DNA of 64,000 nt from Actinomadura viridilutea (lineage in GTDB: Bacteria > Actinomycetota > Actinomycetes > Streptosporangiales > Streptosporangiaceae): contig PVNI01000002.1 in NCBI GenBank assembly GCA_003001795.1, positions 496,001-560,000 on the forward strand. The letters run 5' to 3'. Shown here one piece after another: positions 51,855 through 61,029 of this stretch. How positions within the stretch are numbered: position 1 is the stretch's first letter; the number at the start of each line of letters is the position of its first letter. The notes below the pieces were generated by a model. It was given only the letters and a program-made list of their open reading frames with translations. It was not told the origin of the DNA and made no database searches. Both the position numbers and the translations under genes were made by a program.

Positions 51855-53132
51855 TCAGCAGTCGCAGCAGCAGCAGTCGCAGGAGCCGTCGCAGCCGCAG
51901 TCGTCGCAATGCCGCGTGCACCAGCAGCGGTCGGAGCAGGGCTTGCCGTGGTACTTGCTCCACTTGGGCTGGTAGACGCCGCAGGTGAGGCACACGAGCG
52001 TTCCGGTGAAGCACGGGATCGGGAATCCGGGGCGCTGGGGACGGCCCTTCCCGCCGAACATGCCGCCGTCGTACATGCCGCCGTCGTACATGCCGCCGCC
52101 GAAGCCCCCGCCGCCGTCGACGGGCGGGTAGTCGCCGCCTCCGCGACCGCCCCCGTGAGCGCCTCCGTGACCGCCGTGACCGCCGTGCCCGCCGGGCGGC
52201 GGGGGCGGCGGGTAACCGCCTTGCGGCGGGTACGGGCCCTGCGGAGGGTAGGGGCCGTGGGGCCCGTGGCCGCCCGGCGGATAGGCGTTGAAGACGCGCT
52301 CGATCGAACGCCGCACCTCCCGGTCGAGCAGGGCCCGCACCAGGCGGCGGTCCTCCATCTCCGCATCGGCCAGCGCCAGCCGCAGTCCGTGCGCCGCCTC
52401 CTCGCACAGGCGGCGCGCCTCGGCCGCGTCGGTGCCGGTGGCGACCAGCGGGTTGTAGGCGCCCGTGGCCAGGTCGTCCGCCAGGTCCTCCACCGCGTCC
52501 AGCAGGTGCGCGATGCGGCCGAAGAAGCGGCCCGCCTCCGCGAGCGCCTCGGCGTTGCGCTCCCGCCCGGCCAGCACGGCGGTGTGGGCGAACACCGCCG
52601 CCACGGCCGCCTCGGTCGGCTCGGTCAGCTCCAGCAGGCTCAGCCCGCCGACCGCCTCCAGCTCCGACTGCCGCGCCACCGCATCGCGCAGCACCGCGGG
52701 ATCGAACCCCACCGCGGCGCCGGTGCGCGTCCCGGCGGCGTCCCACCGGTCGGCCATCCTCGCGGCGGCCGCGGCGACCAGGCGGCGCGCGTACGGGCCG
52801 TCGCCGTCGGCCACGTGGTCGCGGGCCTTCCCGGCGGCCAGCAGCAGCGACGCGGCGGCGGCCAGCCGCGCGCCCTCCGCCCGCGCCGCCACCACCTCGG
52901 CGCCGCGCATCCCCCGCAGCGCGCACGGCCCGGCCTTGCGGCGCGGCGAGCGCTCCGGCCGCTGCGCCTCCACCAGCACCGACACCAGGACCCCGTCGTA
53001 GTTGGCGGCCAGCCGCGCGGCCTGCCCGTGCTCGGCGCGGAGCGTCAGGCAGAGCCCGCACAGATGCGCCGTCCAGTCCTTGAACAGCGGCCCGCACAGC
53101 ACATGCCGGCACGGCCGCACGACACCGAACAC
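51855..53132 (-). CDS. DUF5685 protein with Gly/Pro linker and cysteine-rich tail
   Basis: A 425-residue protein whose first 280 residues match the DUF5685 family. They include four early cysteines (8, 13, 25, 28), a mainly helical body and the acidic signature HLLDAVEDLADDLATGAYNP. A low-complexity linker (about 280-372) rich in Gly, Pro and His follows, with repeats MYDGGMYDGGMFGG. The last 52 residues contain 15 cysteines, including CCCC. The tail suggests metal or iron-sulfur binding, but no known motif fits. GTG start with GGGAGGG upstream. Function unknown. Confidence 0.78.
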   Translation of the reverse strand: MFGVVRPCRHVLCGPLFKDWTAHLCGLCLTLRAEHGQAARLAANYDGVLVSVLVEAQRPERSPRRKAGPCALRGMRGAEVVAARAEGARLAAAASLLLAAGKARDHVADGDGPYARRLVAAAAARMADRWDAAGTRTGAAVGFDPAVLRDAVARQSELEAVGGLSLLELTEPTEAAVAAVFAHTAVLAGRERNAEALAEAGRFFGRIAHLLDAVEDLADDLATGAYNPLVATGTDAAEARRLCEEAAHGLRLALADAEMEDRRLVRALLDREVRRSIERVFNAYPPGGHGPHGPYPPQGPYPPQGGYPPPPPPGGHGGHGGHGGAHGGGRGGGDYPPVDGGGGFGGGMYDGGMYDGGMFGGKGRPQRPGFPIPCFTGTLVCLTCGVYQPKWSKYHGKPCSDRCWCTRHCDDCGCDGSCDCCCCDC

Positions 53133-53248
53133 GCTCGGCGCCCTCCCCCACTCGATGGACCGCGAACAATCTCACGGACGTGATCATCGAGCGGCCGGTT
53201 CCGCCGAACCCGCCCCGTCGGCGGGATCCGCGCGGCGCCCGCCGGAGG

Positions 53249-54547
53249 CTAGACGCCGGCGCAGGCCAGCGCCCGCCGGTAGGCGGCCAGGCGCGACTCC
53301 TCGGCGGCGCCCGTCTCGGCGAGCAGCTCGGCCAGGTCGAACCAGGTCTGGGCGGCGACCCGGGACGACTCCATCTCCTCCAGATGGGTGGCGGCGGTCG
53401 TCAGCACCTCGACGGCGCGGTCGCGGCGGTCCGTCCGCACCAGCGCCTCGCCCAGCACGGTCAGCGCCCCGGCGGCCGCCCGGCGCGGGGCGTCCCCGAG
53501 CAGGTCCAGCGCCTCCTCGGCCAGCGCCACCGCCTCGGCGGGGCGGCCCAGCGCGATCTCGGCGCGGGCCAGCTCGGTCAGGCACCACGCCACGTCGATC
53601 TCCCCGGCGGCGCTGGTGTTGATCTCGCTGCGGACCCGGCCGAGCAGCTCGCGGGCCTCCTCGGCCCGCTCGGGCCGGGCGCGCAGCAGCAGGCTGGCGT
53701 ACACCACGCGCAGCCGGTTCAGGTTGCGCGGGTCCTCGTCCTCGCCCGCCAGCAGCAGCGCCCGCTCGGCCAGCGACACGCCCTCCTCGTAGTCGCCGCG
53801 CACCTCCGCGACGTAGGCCGCCTCCCAGCAGGCGGCCATGCGGGCGCGCGGGCTGCCGACGCGCTCGGCGCGCTCGACGAGCTGGGCGGCCAGCTGGCGG
53901 GCCCGCACCAGGTCGCCGCGCTGGATGAACGCCGCCAGCAGCGTGGCGCCCAGGTGCACGGCCGCGTCGGTGGTGTCGTGCCCGCTGGCGGCGAGCCGGC
54001 GCAGCGCGTCCTCGGCGACCTGCACGCTCGCGCTGATGTCGCCGCGTTCGCGCAGGCAGCGGCTCAGGGCCACGTGCACCCGGGCCCAGTGGTCCAGGTC
54101 GGCCTCGGGGTTGGCCTCCTCGGTCAGCTCGCGCAGGCCCGCGATGGCCGCCTCCAGGTCGCCCGACGCCTCCAGGGCCAGCGCGTGGCCCCAGCGGGCC
54201 TGGTGCAGCATCTCCGGCAGGGCGACGGCGTCGGCGTTGGCCAGCACCTCGGCGAAGCGGGCGCGGGCCTCGGCGGGCGCGCCGTTCTGCAGCGCGATCT
54301 CGGCGTAGTCGAGGGTGACGCGCAGCTCGTCGACGACGTCCTCGCTGACGCCGCTGACCAGGTAGGTCGGAGAGCAGTTCAGCTTGGCGGCCAGCAGCTC
54401 GATGACGCTGGGCGCGGGGACCCGTTTGTCGCTCTCGATCAGAGAGATGTAGCTGTCGGACAGCTCCGGGAACGCGAGCTGGGCCTGGCTGATGCCCTGC
54501 CGGATGCGCAGCGCCCGGATGCGCTGCCCCAGTGTCTCCCGCTCCAT
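53249..54547 (-). CDS. XRE-type regulator with TPR repeats
   Basis: A 432-residue regulator. Residues 1-66 are an XRE helix-turn-helix (LGQRIRALRIRQGISQAQLA, SDSYISLIESDKR). The rest is a run of TPR-like helical pairs (ARARFAEVLANAD, ARWGHALALEASGDLEAAI, AWCLTELARAEIALGRPAEA), ending AYRRALACAGV. This layout resembles peptide-sensing or metabolic regulators of Gram-positive bacteria. It is divergent from the uraH gene with a 174-base gap, so the purine genes are its most obvious targets, by position only. Confidence 0.86.
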   Translation of the reverse strand: MERETLGQRIRALRIRQGISQAQLAFPELSDSYISLIESDKRVPAPSVIELLAAKLNCSPTYLVSGVSEDVVDELRVTLDYAEIALQNGAPAEARARFAEVLANADAVALPEMLHQARWGHALALEASGDLEAAIAGLRELTEEANPEADLDHWARVHVALSRCLRERGDISASVQVAEDALRRLAASGHDTTDAAVHLGATLLAAFIQRGDLVRARQLAAQLVERAERVGSPRARMAACWEAAYVAEVRGDYEEGVSLAERALLLAGEDEDPRNLNRLRVVYASLLLRARPERAEEARELLGRVRSEINTSAAGEIDVAWCLTELARAEIALGRPAEAVALAEEALDLLGDAPRRAAAGALTVLGEALVRTDRRDRAVEVLTTAATHLEEMESSRVAAQTWFDLAELLAETGAAEESRLAAYRRALACAGV

Positions 54548-54721
54548 CGCAACACCACCGCCTAGTCTCCAACCGCAGAGGTCTCACCGGAAGACCCGCA
54601 CCAGGGCAGGGTATAGGGCGAGACCCGTACGGCGCTGCCGCTCTTTTGCAGTGCATCTTGCGGCGCATCTTGTGGAATTGCCATCTGGGAACGCTCCACC
54701 CGTGTCCGGTATTACGGGGGC

Positions 54722-55054
54722 ATGAGTGTGAGCACGCATGTCCTCGACACCACGCGAGGCCGTCCCGCGGCGGGGGTCCCCGTCCGACTCGACCACTATG
54801 AGGGCGACACCTGGCGGCCGCTCGCCGAGGCGGTCACCGACGGCGACGGACGCTGGGCCGCCCCGCCGGACGCGGGGTCGGTCGACGGCACCTACCGGCT
54901 GCGCTTCGGCACCGGCCCCTACTTCGCCGAACGCGGCGAGACCTGCTTCTACCCCGAGGTGTGCGTGATCTTCACGATCGCCGACGCGGGCCGGCACCAC
55001 CACGTCCCGCTGCTGCTCAGCCCGTACGGCTACAGCACCTACCGGGGAAGCTGA
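54722..55054 (+). CDS. uraH: 5-hydroxyisourate hydrolase
   Basis: A 110-residue transthyretin-like protein with the diagnostic start STHVLDTTRGRPA and C-terminal YRGS. It hydrolyses 5-hydroxyisourate, made by urate oxidase, on the way to allantoin. The histidine in STHVLD and Arg/His in RLDHYEG are the active-site residues. TATTAC ends six bases before the ATG, possibly a leaderless -10. No urate oxidase or OHCU decarboxylase is adjacent in the window. Confidence 0.94.
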   Translation: MSVSTHVLDTTRGRPAAGVPVRLDHYEGDTWRPLAEAVTDGDGRWAAPPDAGSVDGTYRLRFGTGPYFAERGETCFYPEVCVIFTIADAGRHHHVPLLLSPYGYSTYRGS

Positions 55055-55201
55055 GGCCTCGCCCGCCGAGCGGCGGCCCTACCAGGAGAAACAGGGACAG
55101 CCGCGAACAATTACCCTGTGGCCCGCGGTCTCGCGTCCGCGCCCGCGGGCCGGCACCGCACCCTTCCCATCGTCCGTCCCCCTGAATCGGAGCGCGCGCT
55201 G

Positions 55202-56674
55202 ATGTCGCACGTCAACACAGGCGGGCCCGGCACGCCGTCCGCCGGCGCCACCGGGCCGTCCGACACCCCGCCGTCCCCCCGCGGCGCCCTCGACCGCTTC
55301 TTCGAGCTGTCGGCGCGCGGGACGACCGTGCCGCGCGAACTGCGCGGCGGCGTCACCACGTTCTTCGCGATGGCCTACATCATCGTGCTGAACCCGCTCA
55401 TCCTGGGCGGGGCGAAGGACGTCACCGGCGCCACCCTGTCGATCCCGCAGCTGACCAGCATGACCGCGCTGTCCGCGGCGATCGCCACGGTGATCATGGG
55501 CCTGGTCGGCAACGCGCCGCTGGCGCTGGCCGCGGGCCTGGGCATCAACGCGGTGGTGGCCTTCCAGGCCGCGCCGGTGATGACCTGGGAGCAGGCCATG
55601 GGCCTGGTGGTGCTGGAAGGCGTGATCATCGTGCTGCTGGCGGTGACCGGCGTGCGCGAGGCGATCATGAATGCGATCCCGCTGGCGCTCAAGCACGCCA
55701 TCGCGGTCGGCATCGGCGCGTTCATCGCGCTGGTCGGCCTGGTGGACGCCAAGTTCGTCAGCTCCCAGGCGGGCAGCCCCCCGCTGTCGCTCGGCACCGG
55801 CGGGCGGCTGACCGGCTGGCCGGCGGTGGTGTTCGCGTTCGCGCTGCTGGTGATGATCGTGCTGTACGTGCGCAAGGTGCCCGGCGCCATCCTCATCGGC
55901 ATCGTCGCCGCGACCGTGCTGGCGGTCATCATCGAGGCGGCGGCCGACGTCCCCAAGGACGCCTGGGGCCTGGTCGTCCCGACGGTCCCCGACCGGCTGT
56001 TCGCCGCCCCGGACTTCTCCCTGTTCGGGCGGATCGACGTGTTCGGCGGGTTCGGCCGCGCCGGGTTCGTCACCGCGCTGGTGGTGCTGTTCACGCTGGT
56101 GCTGTCGGGGTTCTTCGACGCGATGGGCACCATCCTCGGCATCAGCGACGAGGCGGGCCTGGTCACCGAGCGCGGCGAGGTCCCGCGGCTGGGCCGCATC
56201 CTGTCGGTGGACGGCCTGTCGGCCGCGCTGGGCGGCGTGACCAGCTCGTCCGCCAACACCGTCTACGTGGAGTCGGCGGCGGGCGTCGGCGAGGGCGCCC
56301 GCACCGGCCTGGCCAACCTGGCGACCGGGGCGCTGTTCGCGGTGACGCTGTTCCTGACGCCGCTGGCGGCCACCGTGCCGTCCCAGGCCGCCGCGCCCGC
56401 CCTGGTGCTCGTCGGCGCGCTGATGATGACGCAGGTCGCCAAGCTGGACTGGGACGACCTGGACGTCGCGATCCCGGCGTTCCTCACCATCGTGTTCATG
56501 CCGTTCACCTTCTCCATCACCAACGGCGTCGGCGCCGGCATCGTCGCCTACACGGTGGTGAAGGCGGCTCGCGGCCGCTGGCGGGAGGCGGGCTGGCTGC
56601 TCCCGGTCATCTCGGTCGTCTTCCTTCTGTATTTCGGTTTGGACGTCGTGGAGCGGCTTCTGGGTGTCAAATAG
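55202..56674 (+). CDS. NCS2-family purine permease (AzgA-like)
   Basis: A 490-residue transporter with about 13 hydrophobic segments. It matches the AzgA/GhxP branch of NCS2 that imports hypoxanthine, guanine or adenine: GGVTTFFAMAYIIVLNP at the start, the substrate-site helix LGINAVVAFQA and the signature SSSANTVYVESAAGVGEGARTG. I start at ATG 55202; a longer reading from GTG 55118 adds a Pro/Arg-rich stretch and overlaps a likely -10 (TACCCT near 55112). It lies downstream of uraH on the same strand, supporting a purine-uptake role. Confidence 0.9.
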   Translation: MSHVNTGGPGTPSAGATGPSDTPPSPRGALDRFFELSARGTTVPRELRGGVTTFFAMAYIIVLNPLILGGAKDVTGATLSIPQLTSMTALSAAIATVIMGLVGNAPLALAAGLGINAVVAFQAAPVMTWEQAMGLVVLEGVIIVLLAVTGVREAIMNAIPLALKHAIAVGIGAFIALVGLVDAKFVSSQAGSPPLSLGTGGRLTGWPAVVFAFALLVMIVLYVRKVPGAILIGIVAATVLAVIIEAAADVPKDAWGLVVPTVPDRLFAAPDFSLFGRIDVFGGFGRAGFVTALVVLFTLVLSGFFDAMGTILGISDEAGLVTERGEVPRLGRILSVDGLSAALGGVTSSSANTVYVESAAGVGEGARTGLANLATGALFAVTLFLTPLAATVPSQAAAPALVLVGALMMTQVAKLDWDDLDVAIPAFLTIVFMPFTFSITNGVGAGIVAYTVVKAARGRWREAGWLLPVISVVFLLYFGLDVVERLLGVK

Positions 56675-56728
56675 TTCCCTATGGCATAAGCATTAGGTAG
56701 GGCTTCACCGAACCCCGGTGCGAAAGGC

Positions 56729-57910
56729 GTGGCTGTGGTCTCCCCGGACACCCCCTCCGACCTCTCCCCGCCGGGTCATGTCCTGATCGCCCCCGACCGG
56801 TTCCCCGGCTCCCTGACGGCGCCGGAGGTGGCCCGGCACCTGGCCGCGGGGCTGCGCCGCGTCCGCCCCGACGTGCCGCTGGTGGAGCTGCCGGTCGCCG
56901 ACGGCGGCGACGGCACCGCCGAGGCCGCCGTCGCGTCCGGCTGGCGGCGGGTGGAGGTGAAGGTGTGCGGGCCGACGGGCCTGCCGGTGACCGCGTGCCT
57001 GGCGCTGAACGACGGCACCGCCGTGGTGGAGCTGGCCGAGGCGTCGGGCGAGCGGCGGCTGCCCGGCGGCAGACCGCAGCCGCTCACCGCCACCAGCCTG
57101 GGCACCGGCCAGCTCGTCGCGCACGCGGTGCGGCTGGGCGCGCGGCGCATCGTGCTGGCCGTCGGCGGCGGCGCCTGCGCCGACGGCGGCGCCGGGCTCG
57201 TGCAGGGCCTCGGCGGGCGGCTGCTGGACGCCCTCGGCAAGGACCTGCCGCCGGGCGGCGCCGCGCTGCGCTCCCTGCACGCGATCGACCTGCGCGGCAT
57301 GCCCGACCTGTCGAACGTGGAGGTGATCCTGACCGGCGGCCCGGCCGGGCCGCTGCTGGGCCGCGACGGCGCGGCCAGCGTCGCGGGCCGCCGGGCGGGC
57401 GCCGGACGCGAGGAGATCCGGGCGCTGGACGCGGGCCTGCGCCGCTGGGCCGACCTGGCGGAGGCGGCGGCCCGCACCGCCGTGCGGGACCGGCCGGGCG
57501 CGGGCGCCGCGGGCGGCGTCGGGTTCGCCGCGCTGGCGTTCCTGGGCGCCCGCGTCGAGGACGGCACCGCGCTGATGCTCGACCTGCTCGGCTTCGCCGA
57601 CCGGGCGCGCGGCGCGCGGCTGGTCGTCACCGGGGAGGGCTCGCTGGACGCGCGGACGCTGCGCGGCCGTAGCACGGTCGGCGTGGCCCGCGCCGCCGCC
57701 CGCGCCCGCGTCCCGGCGGTCGCGGTGGCCGACCGCCGGGGGCTGACCGGCGAGCAGCTGCGCCGGGCCCGCATCCAGGCCGTGTACGCCCTGGCCGACA
57801 TCGAACCCGACGCGGACCGGCGCGTCCGCCAGGCCGGTCCGCTGCTGGAGCAGCTGACCGTCGCGATCGCCGACGAGTGGCTGCCGCGGCGCCGCCCGCG
57901 CCGCTCCTGA
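56729..57910 (+). CDS. Glycerate kinase
   Basis: A 393-residue type I (GarK/GlxK-like) glycerate kinase that phosphorylates glycerate for entry into glycolysis. It starts with the family's APDRFPGSLTAPEVA, followed by PVADGGDGTAEA, SLGTGQLVAHA and VTGEGSLDARTLRGRSTVGVA. A GAAAGG Shine-Dalgarno precedes the GTG. It follows the purine permease by 54 bases. In bacteria that degrade allantoin, glyoxylate is turned into glycerate and then phosphorylated, which would link this gene to uraH. That link is inferred. Confidence 0.92.
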   Translation: MAVVSPDTPSDLSPPGHVLIAPDRFPGSLTAPEVARHLAAGLRRVRPDVPLVELPVADGGDGTAEAAVASGWRRVEVKVCGPTGLPVTACLALNDGTAVVELAEASGERRLPGGRPQPLTATSLGTGQLVAHAVRLGARRIVLAVGGGACADGGAGLVQGLGGRLLDALGKDLPPGGAALRSLHAIDLRGMPDLSNVEVILTGGPAGPLLGRDGAASVAGRRAGAGREEIRALDAGLRRWADLAEAAARTAVRDRPGAGAAGGVGFAALAFLGARVEDGTALMLDLLGFADRARGARLVVTGEGSLDARTLRGRSTVGVARAAARARVPAVAVADRRGLTGEQLRRARIQAVYALADIEPDADRRVRQAGPLLEQLTVAIADEWLPRRRPRRS

Positions 57911-58031
57911 CACCGTCCCCTCCCCGCTCCCCCACCGCGCCGGGCGTCCATCGCGACTCCCGCGCCGCCGCGCCGACCTGCGCCGCAGGGGCTTTTTGGG
58001 GCGGATGAGACGGATCGTTCTGGTCGGGTTC

Positions 58032-58070
58032 GTAGTGCTAACACGTCGTTTACATGGTGTTAGCAACTAC
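58032..58070. promoter_or_regulatory. Inverted-repeat operator upstream of ald
   Basis: GTAGTGCTAACAC at 58032-58044 is mirrored by GTGTTAGC, one extra A, and ACTAC at 58057-58070, with a 12-base AT-rich centre. TTAGCA within the right arm could be a -35 with TACACA 16 bases downstream. A site for an Lrp/AsnC-type AldR regulator is the natural guess. Confidence 0.6.
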
Positions 58071-58162
58071 GGGAACACTTGTACACAGTGAACATGGCGA
58101 GGCGGCGCGGTCAGCCCGCACCCTTGAGCCGTATCCCCAGGTCGACGATGACGGAGGGCACT

Positions 58163-59278
58163 GTGAAGGTCGGGGTACCCCGCGAGGTCAAGAACCACGA
58201 ATACCGGGTAGCGATCACCCCCGCGGGGGTGCACGAGCTGACGCGCCGCGGGCACGAGGTGTTCATCGAGCGCGGCGCGGGCCTCGGGTCGGCGATCCCG
58301 GACGAGGAGTACACCGCCGCGGGCGCCAAGATCCTCGACGGCCCGGACGAGGTCTGGGGCGAGGGCGAGCTGATCCTCAAGGTCAAGGAGCCCGTGGCCG
58401 AGGAGTACCACCGCATGCGCCGCGGGCAGACGCTGTTCACCTACCTGCACCTGGCCGCGTCCCGCGCGTGCACCGACGCGCTGCTGACGTCCGGTGTCAC
58501 CGCGATCGCCTACGAGACCGTCCAGCTGCCCGACCGGTCGCTGCCGCTGCTCGCGCCGATGTCGGAGGTGGCCGGACGGCTGGCCGCGCAGGTCGGCGCG
58601 TACAACCTGATGCGCTTCAACGGCGGCCGCGGCGTGCTGCCCGGCGGCGTGCCGGGCGTGGCCCCCGCCAAGGTGGTGGTGATCGGCGGCGGCGTGTCCG
58701 GGCTGAACGCCGCGCAGATCGCGGTCGGCATGGGCGCGGACGTGACGGTCCTCGACCTCAACCCCGACCGGCTGCGCCAGATCGACGCGATCTACCAGGG
58801 CCGCGTCCGCACCCTGATGTCCAGCGCGTACGCCATCGAGCGGGAGGCCCGCGCCGCCGACCTGGTGATCGGCGCGGTGCTCATCCCGGGCGCCAAGGCG
58901 CCCAAGCTCATCTCCAACGACCTGGTCGCGGCGATGAAGCCCGGGTCGGTGCTGGTGGACATCGCCATCGACCAGGGCGGTTGCTTCGAGGACTCGCGTC
59001 CCACCACGCACGCCGACCCCACCTACACGGTGCACGAGTCGGTGTTCTACTGCGTGGCGAACATGCCGGGCGCGGTGCCCAACACCTCCACCTACGCCCT
59101 CACCAACGTGACGCTGCCGTACGCGGTGGCCATCGCCGACAAGGGCTGGCGCGGCGCCCTGCGCGACGACCCGGCCCTGGCGCTCGGCCTGAACGCCCAC
59201 GACGGCGCGCTGACGAACGGGCCGGTCGCGGAGGCCCACGGCCTGGACCACGTCTCCGTGGAGTCGGTCCTGGCCTGA
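58163..59278 (+). CDS. ald: Alanine dehydrogenase
   Basis: A 371-residue NAD-dependent enzyme interconverting alanine with pyruvate and ammonia; it also aminates glyoxylate in some actinobacteria. The active-site Lys is in LKVKEPV and the His in YLHLAAS. The NAD fold is [14 protein letters not shown], and [16 protein letters not shown] is diagnostic. GTG 58163 gives the family's exact usual length ([16 protein letters not shown]) and has GGAGGG five bases upstream; an in-frame ATG at 58148 is less likely. A strong inverted repeat lies 93 bases upstream. Confidence 0.96.
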   Translation: MKVGVPREVKNHEYRVAITPAGVHELTRRGHEVFIERGAGLGSAIPDEEYTAAGAKILDGPDEVWGEGELILKVKEPVAEEYHRMRRGQTLFTYLHLAASRACTDALLTSGVTAIAYETVQLPDRSLPLLAPMSEVAGRLAAQVGAYNLMRFNGGRGVLPGGVPGVAPAKVVVIGGGVSGLNAAQIAVGMGADVTVLDLNPDRLRQIDAIYQGRVRTLMSSAYAIEREARAADLVIGAVLIPGAKAPKLISNDLVAAMKPGSVLVDIAIDQGGCFEDSRPTTHADPTYTVHESVFYCVANMPGAVPNTSTYALTNVTLPYAVAIADKGWRGALRDDPALALGLNAHDGALTNGPVAEAHGLDHVSVESVLA

Positions 59279-59283
59279 CGTCG

Positions 59284-59308
59284 GGCGTCCCGTCGGCGAC
59301 GGGACGCC
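59284..59308. terminator. Bidirectional terminator between ald and the ThDP enzyme
   Basis: GGCGTCCCGTC pairs perfectly with GACGGGACGCC (11 bp) across a three-base loop, six bases after the ald stop and facing the convergent gene. Confidence 0.65.
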
Positions 59309-59323
59309 GCCCGGGCGCGTTCG

Positions 59324-61018
59324 TCAGTCGTCGGCGACGTGCACGTCCACCACGGCGCTGGTCCCGGACTCCACCGCCTCGAGCGCGCGGCGCAGGGCCG
59401 GGACCAGTCCCGCGCGGTCGCGCACGGTCTCGCCGTGCGCGTGGCAGGCGCGGGCGACCGCGGCGAAGTCGGGCGGGGTGCGGAACCGGGTGCCCACCGC
59501 CTCGCGGCGCGACGCGGACACGCCGTCCGGGAACAGCTCGAACACGGGAAGCCGGCTGGCCAGGTACCCCCCGTTGTTCAGCACCACCGCGAGGATCGGC
59601 GCGTCCGCCTCCGCGGCCAGGCACAGCGCCGCCGTCGGCACCCCGAACATGAAGCTGCCGTCGCCGACGACGGCGACGACCCGCCGGTCCGGCGCGGCGA
59701 GCTTCACTCCGACCGCGCCGCCGAGCCCCCAGCCCAGCCCGGGGGCGCCCGCCCCGTCGAGGGTGCCGGGCAGTTCGCGGTGCAGGACCTCCGCCAGGAC
59801 GGGGGCGTTGGTGACGGCCTCCTCCACCACGATGTCGTCCACGCGCAGCACCGTGTTCAGCGCCGCGGCCACGGCGCGCGCGGTGAGGGCGTCTCCGGCG
59901 GACGCCGGCGGGTCGCCGTCGGACGGCTCGCCGCACGGATGCCCCGCCCACTTCGTTCCCGGGTCGATCTCGCCGAGGGCGTCGGCGACCTGCCGCAGGA
60001 CGGTCGCCCCGTGCGCGGCGACGGACACGTCGGCGGGGAACGTCCACAGCGGCATGTCCTCCCACAAGGGGTCGGGGGCGATGTGGACGATCGTGGCGTC
60101 GGGGCGGGGCCGGACGTACTTCGGGATCCACGGCGTCGCGCAGTCGGCGACGAGGACGAGGTCGGCCTCGGCGACGTGGCGCCGCGCGGCGGCGGTGCCG
60201 CGCACGGCCCTCGGGTGGGTCGTGGGGATGTTCAGGCAGCCGCTCTCCGGCGTGTCGACGACGCGGACGCCGGCCAGGTCGGCGAGCCGCGTCACGGCGG
60301 CCAGACCGCCGGGCCGCCGGCCGGTCTTGGCGGTGACCAGCAGGGGCCGTTCGGCCCGCGCCAGCAGGTCGGCGATGCGCCGCACCGTCTCGGCGTCGGC
60401 CGCGGGCGGGTCGGGCACGGCGTAGCCGTCGGTGCGGCCGAGGTCCTCGGCGGGCGGGTCCATGAGCACGTCCCGGGAGACCATGAGATAGGCCGGTCCG
60501 GGCAGGCCGCCGCGCGCCACCTGGACCGCGCGCCCGACGGCGCGGGGCAGCACGTCGGCGCGGGTGATCTCCAGGGACCATTTGGCGTAGCCGCCGACGA
60601 TGCCGGCCTGGTCGCGCACGTCCTGCTGCCAGTGGATCACGTGGGACCGCCCGCCCGGGGAGTCCGGGTCCTCGCCGTAGGGGGTCCGGCCGGCGAGGAC
60701 GACGACGCCCGCGTGGTCGCGCAGCGCGTTGTGCATCATCGCGCCGAGGTTCTGCGTGCCCACGTCCACGTGCACGAAGACGCATTGCGGGCGTCCGGTC
60801 ACGTGCCAGTACCCGTGCGCGGCCGCGAGCGCGACCGACTCGAACGTGCATGTGATCACGCGGGGGATGGGGATCCCCGCCTTCGCCAGCGCCGCCGCGG
60901 CCTCCTGCAGGGGAGCCGAGTCGGTGCCCGGATTGAGGAACAGGTGCTCCACGCCGTGCCGGTGAAGCAGCCACAACAGGTGTTCGGCCGCGGTGGCCGG
61001 GCGGAAGCGATCGCTCAC
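59324..61018 (-). CDS. Thiamine diphosphate-dependent enzyme of the acetolactate synthase superfamily
   Basis: A 564-residue three-domain ThDP enzyme. The activating Glu is present in the N-terminal domain ([17 protein letters not shown]). The ThDP/Mg site is [10 protein letters not shown], followed after 23 residues by LNNGGY in the C-terminal domain. The sequence is not close to biosynthetic IlvB and belongs to the 'ThDP-requiring protein' group that includes decarboxylases and lyases; the substrate is unknown. The start is GTG 61018 with GGGAGG. It is the last gene of an operon that begins with an ABC binding protein, 12 bases after the permease stop. It probably processes the imported compound. 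Confidence 0.87.
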   Translation of the reverse strand: MSDRFRPATAAEHLLWLLHRHGVEHLFLNPGTDSAPLQEAAAALAKAGIPIPRVITCTFESVALAAAHGYWHVTGRPQCVFVHVDVGTQNLGAMMHNALRDHAGVVVLAGRTPYGEDPDSPGGRSHVIHWQQDVRDQAGIVGGYAKWSLEITRADVLPRAVGRAVQVARGGLPGPAYLMVSRDVLMDPPAEDLGRTDGYAVPDPPAADAETVRRIADLLARAERPLLVTAKTGRRPGGLAAVTRLADLAGVRVVDTPESGCLNIPTTHPRAVRGTAAARRHVAEADLVLVADCATPWIPKYVRPRPDATIVHIAPDPLWEDMPLWTFPADVSVAAHGATVLRQVADALGEIDPGTKWAGHPCGEPSDGDPPASAGDALTARAVAAALNTVLRVDDIVVEEAVTNAPVLAEVLHRELPGTLDGAGAPGLGWGLGGAVGVKLAAPDRRVVAVVGDGSFMFGVPTAALCLAAEADAPILAVVLNNGGYLASRLPVFELFPDGVSASRREAVGTRFRTPPDFAAVARACHAHGETVRDRAGLVPALRRALEAVESGTSAVVDVHVADD

Positions 61019-61029
61019 CAGACCTCCCG

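Noticed and set aside
49299..53183. A 1294-codon plus-strand open frame, and a similar 1078-codon one at 46622-49858
   Set aside because: Both lie opposite well-supported minus-strand genes (CopD-CtaG, acyl-CoA synthetase, DUF5685, LLM enzyme) and show the Arg/His/Gln-rich composition of antisense frames.
59324..61018. Glyoxylate carboligase as the identity of the ThDP enzyme, given the glycerate kinase nearby
   Set aside because: Glyoxylate carboligase lacks the activating Glu, whereas this protein has it (FESVA). It is also in a separate convergent operon with an ABC importer.
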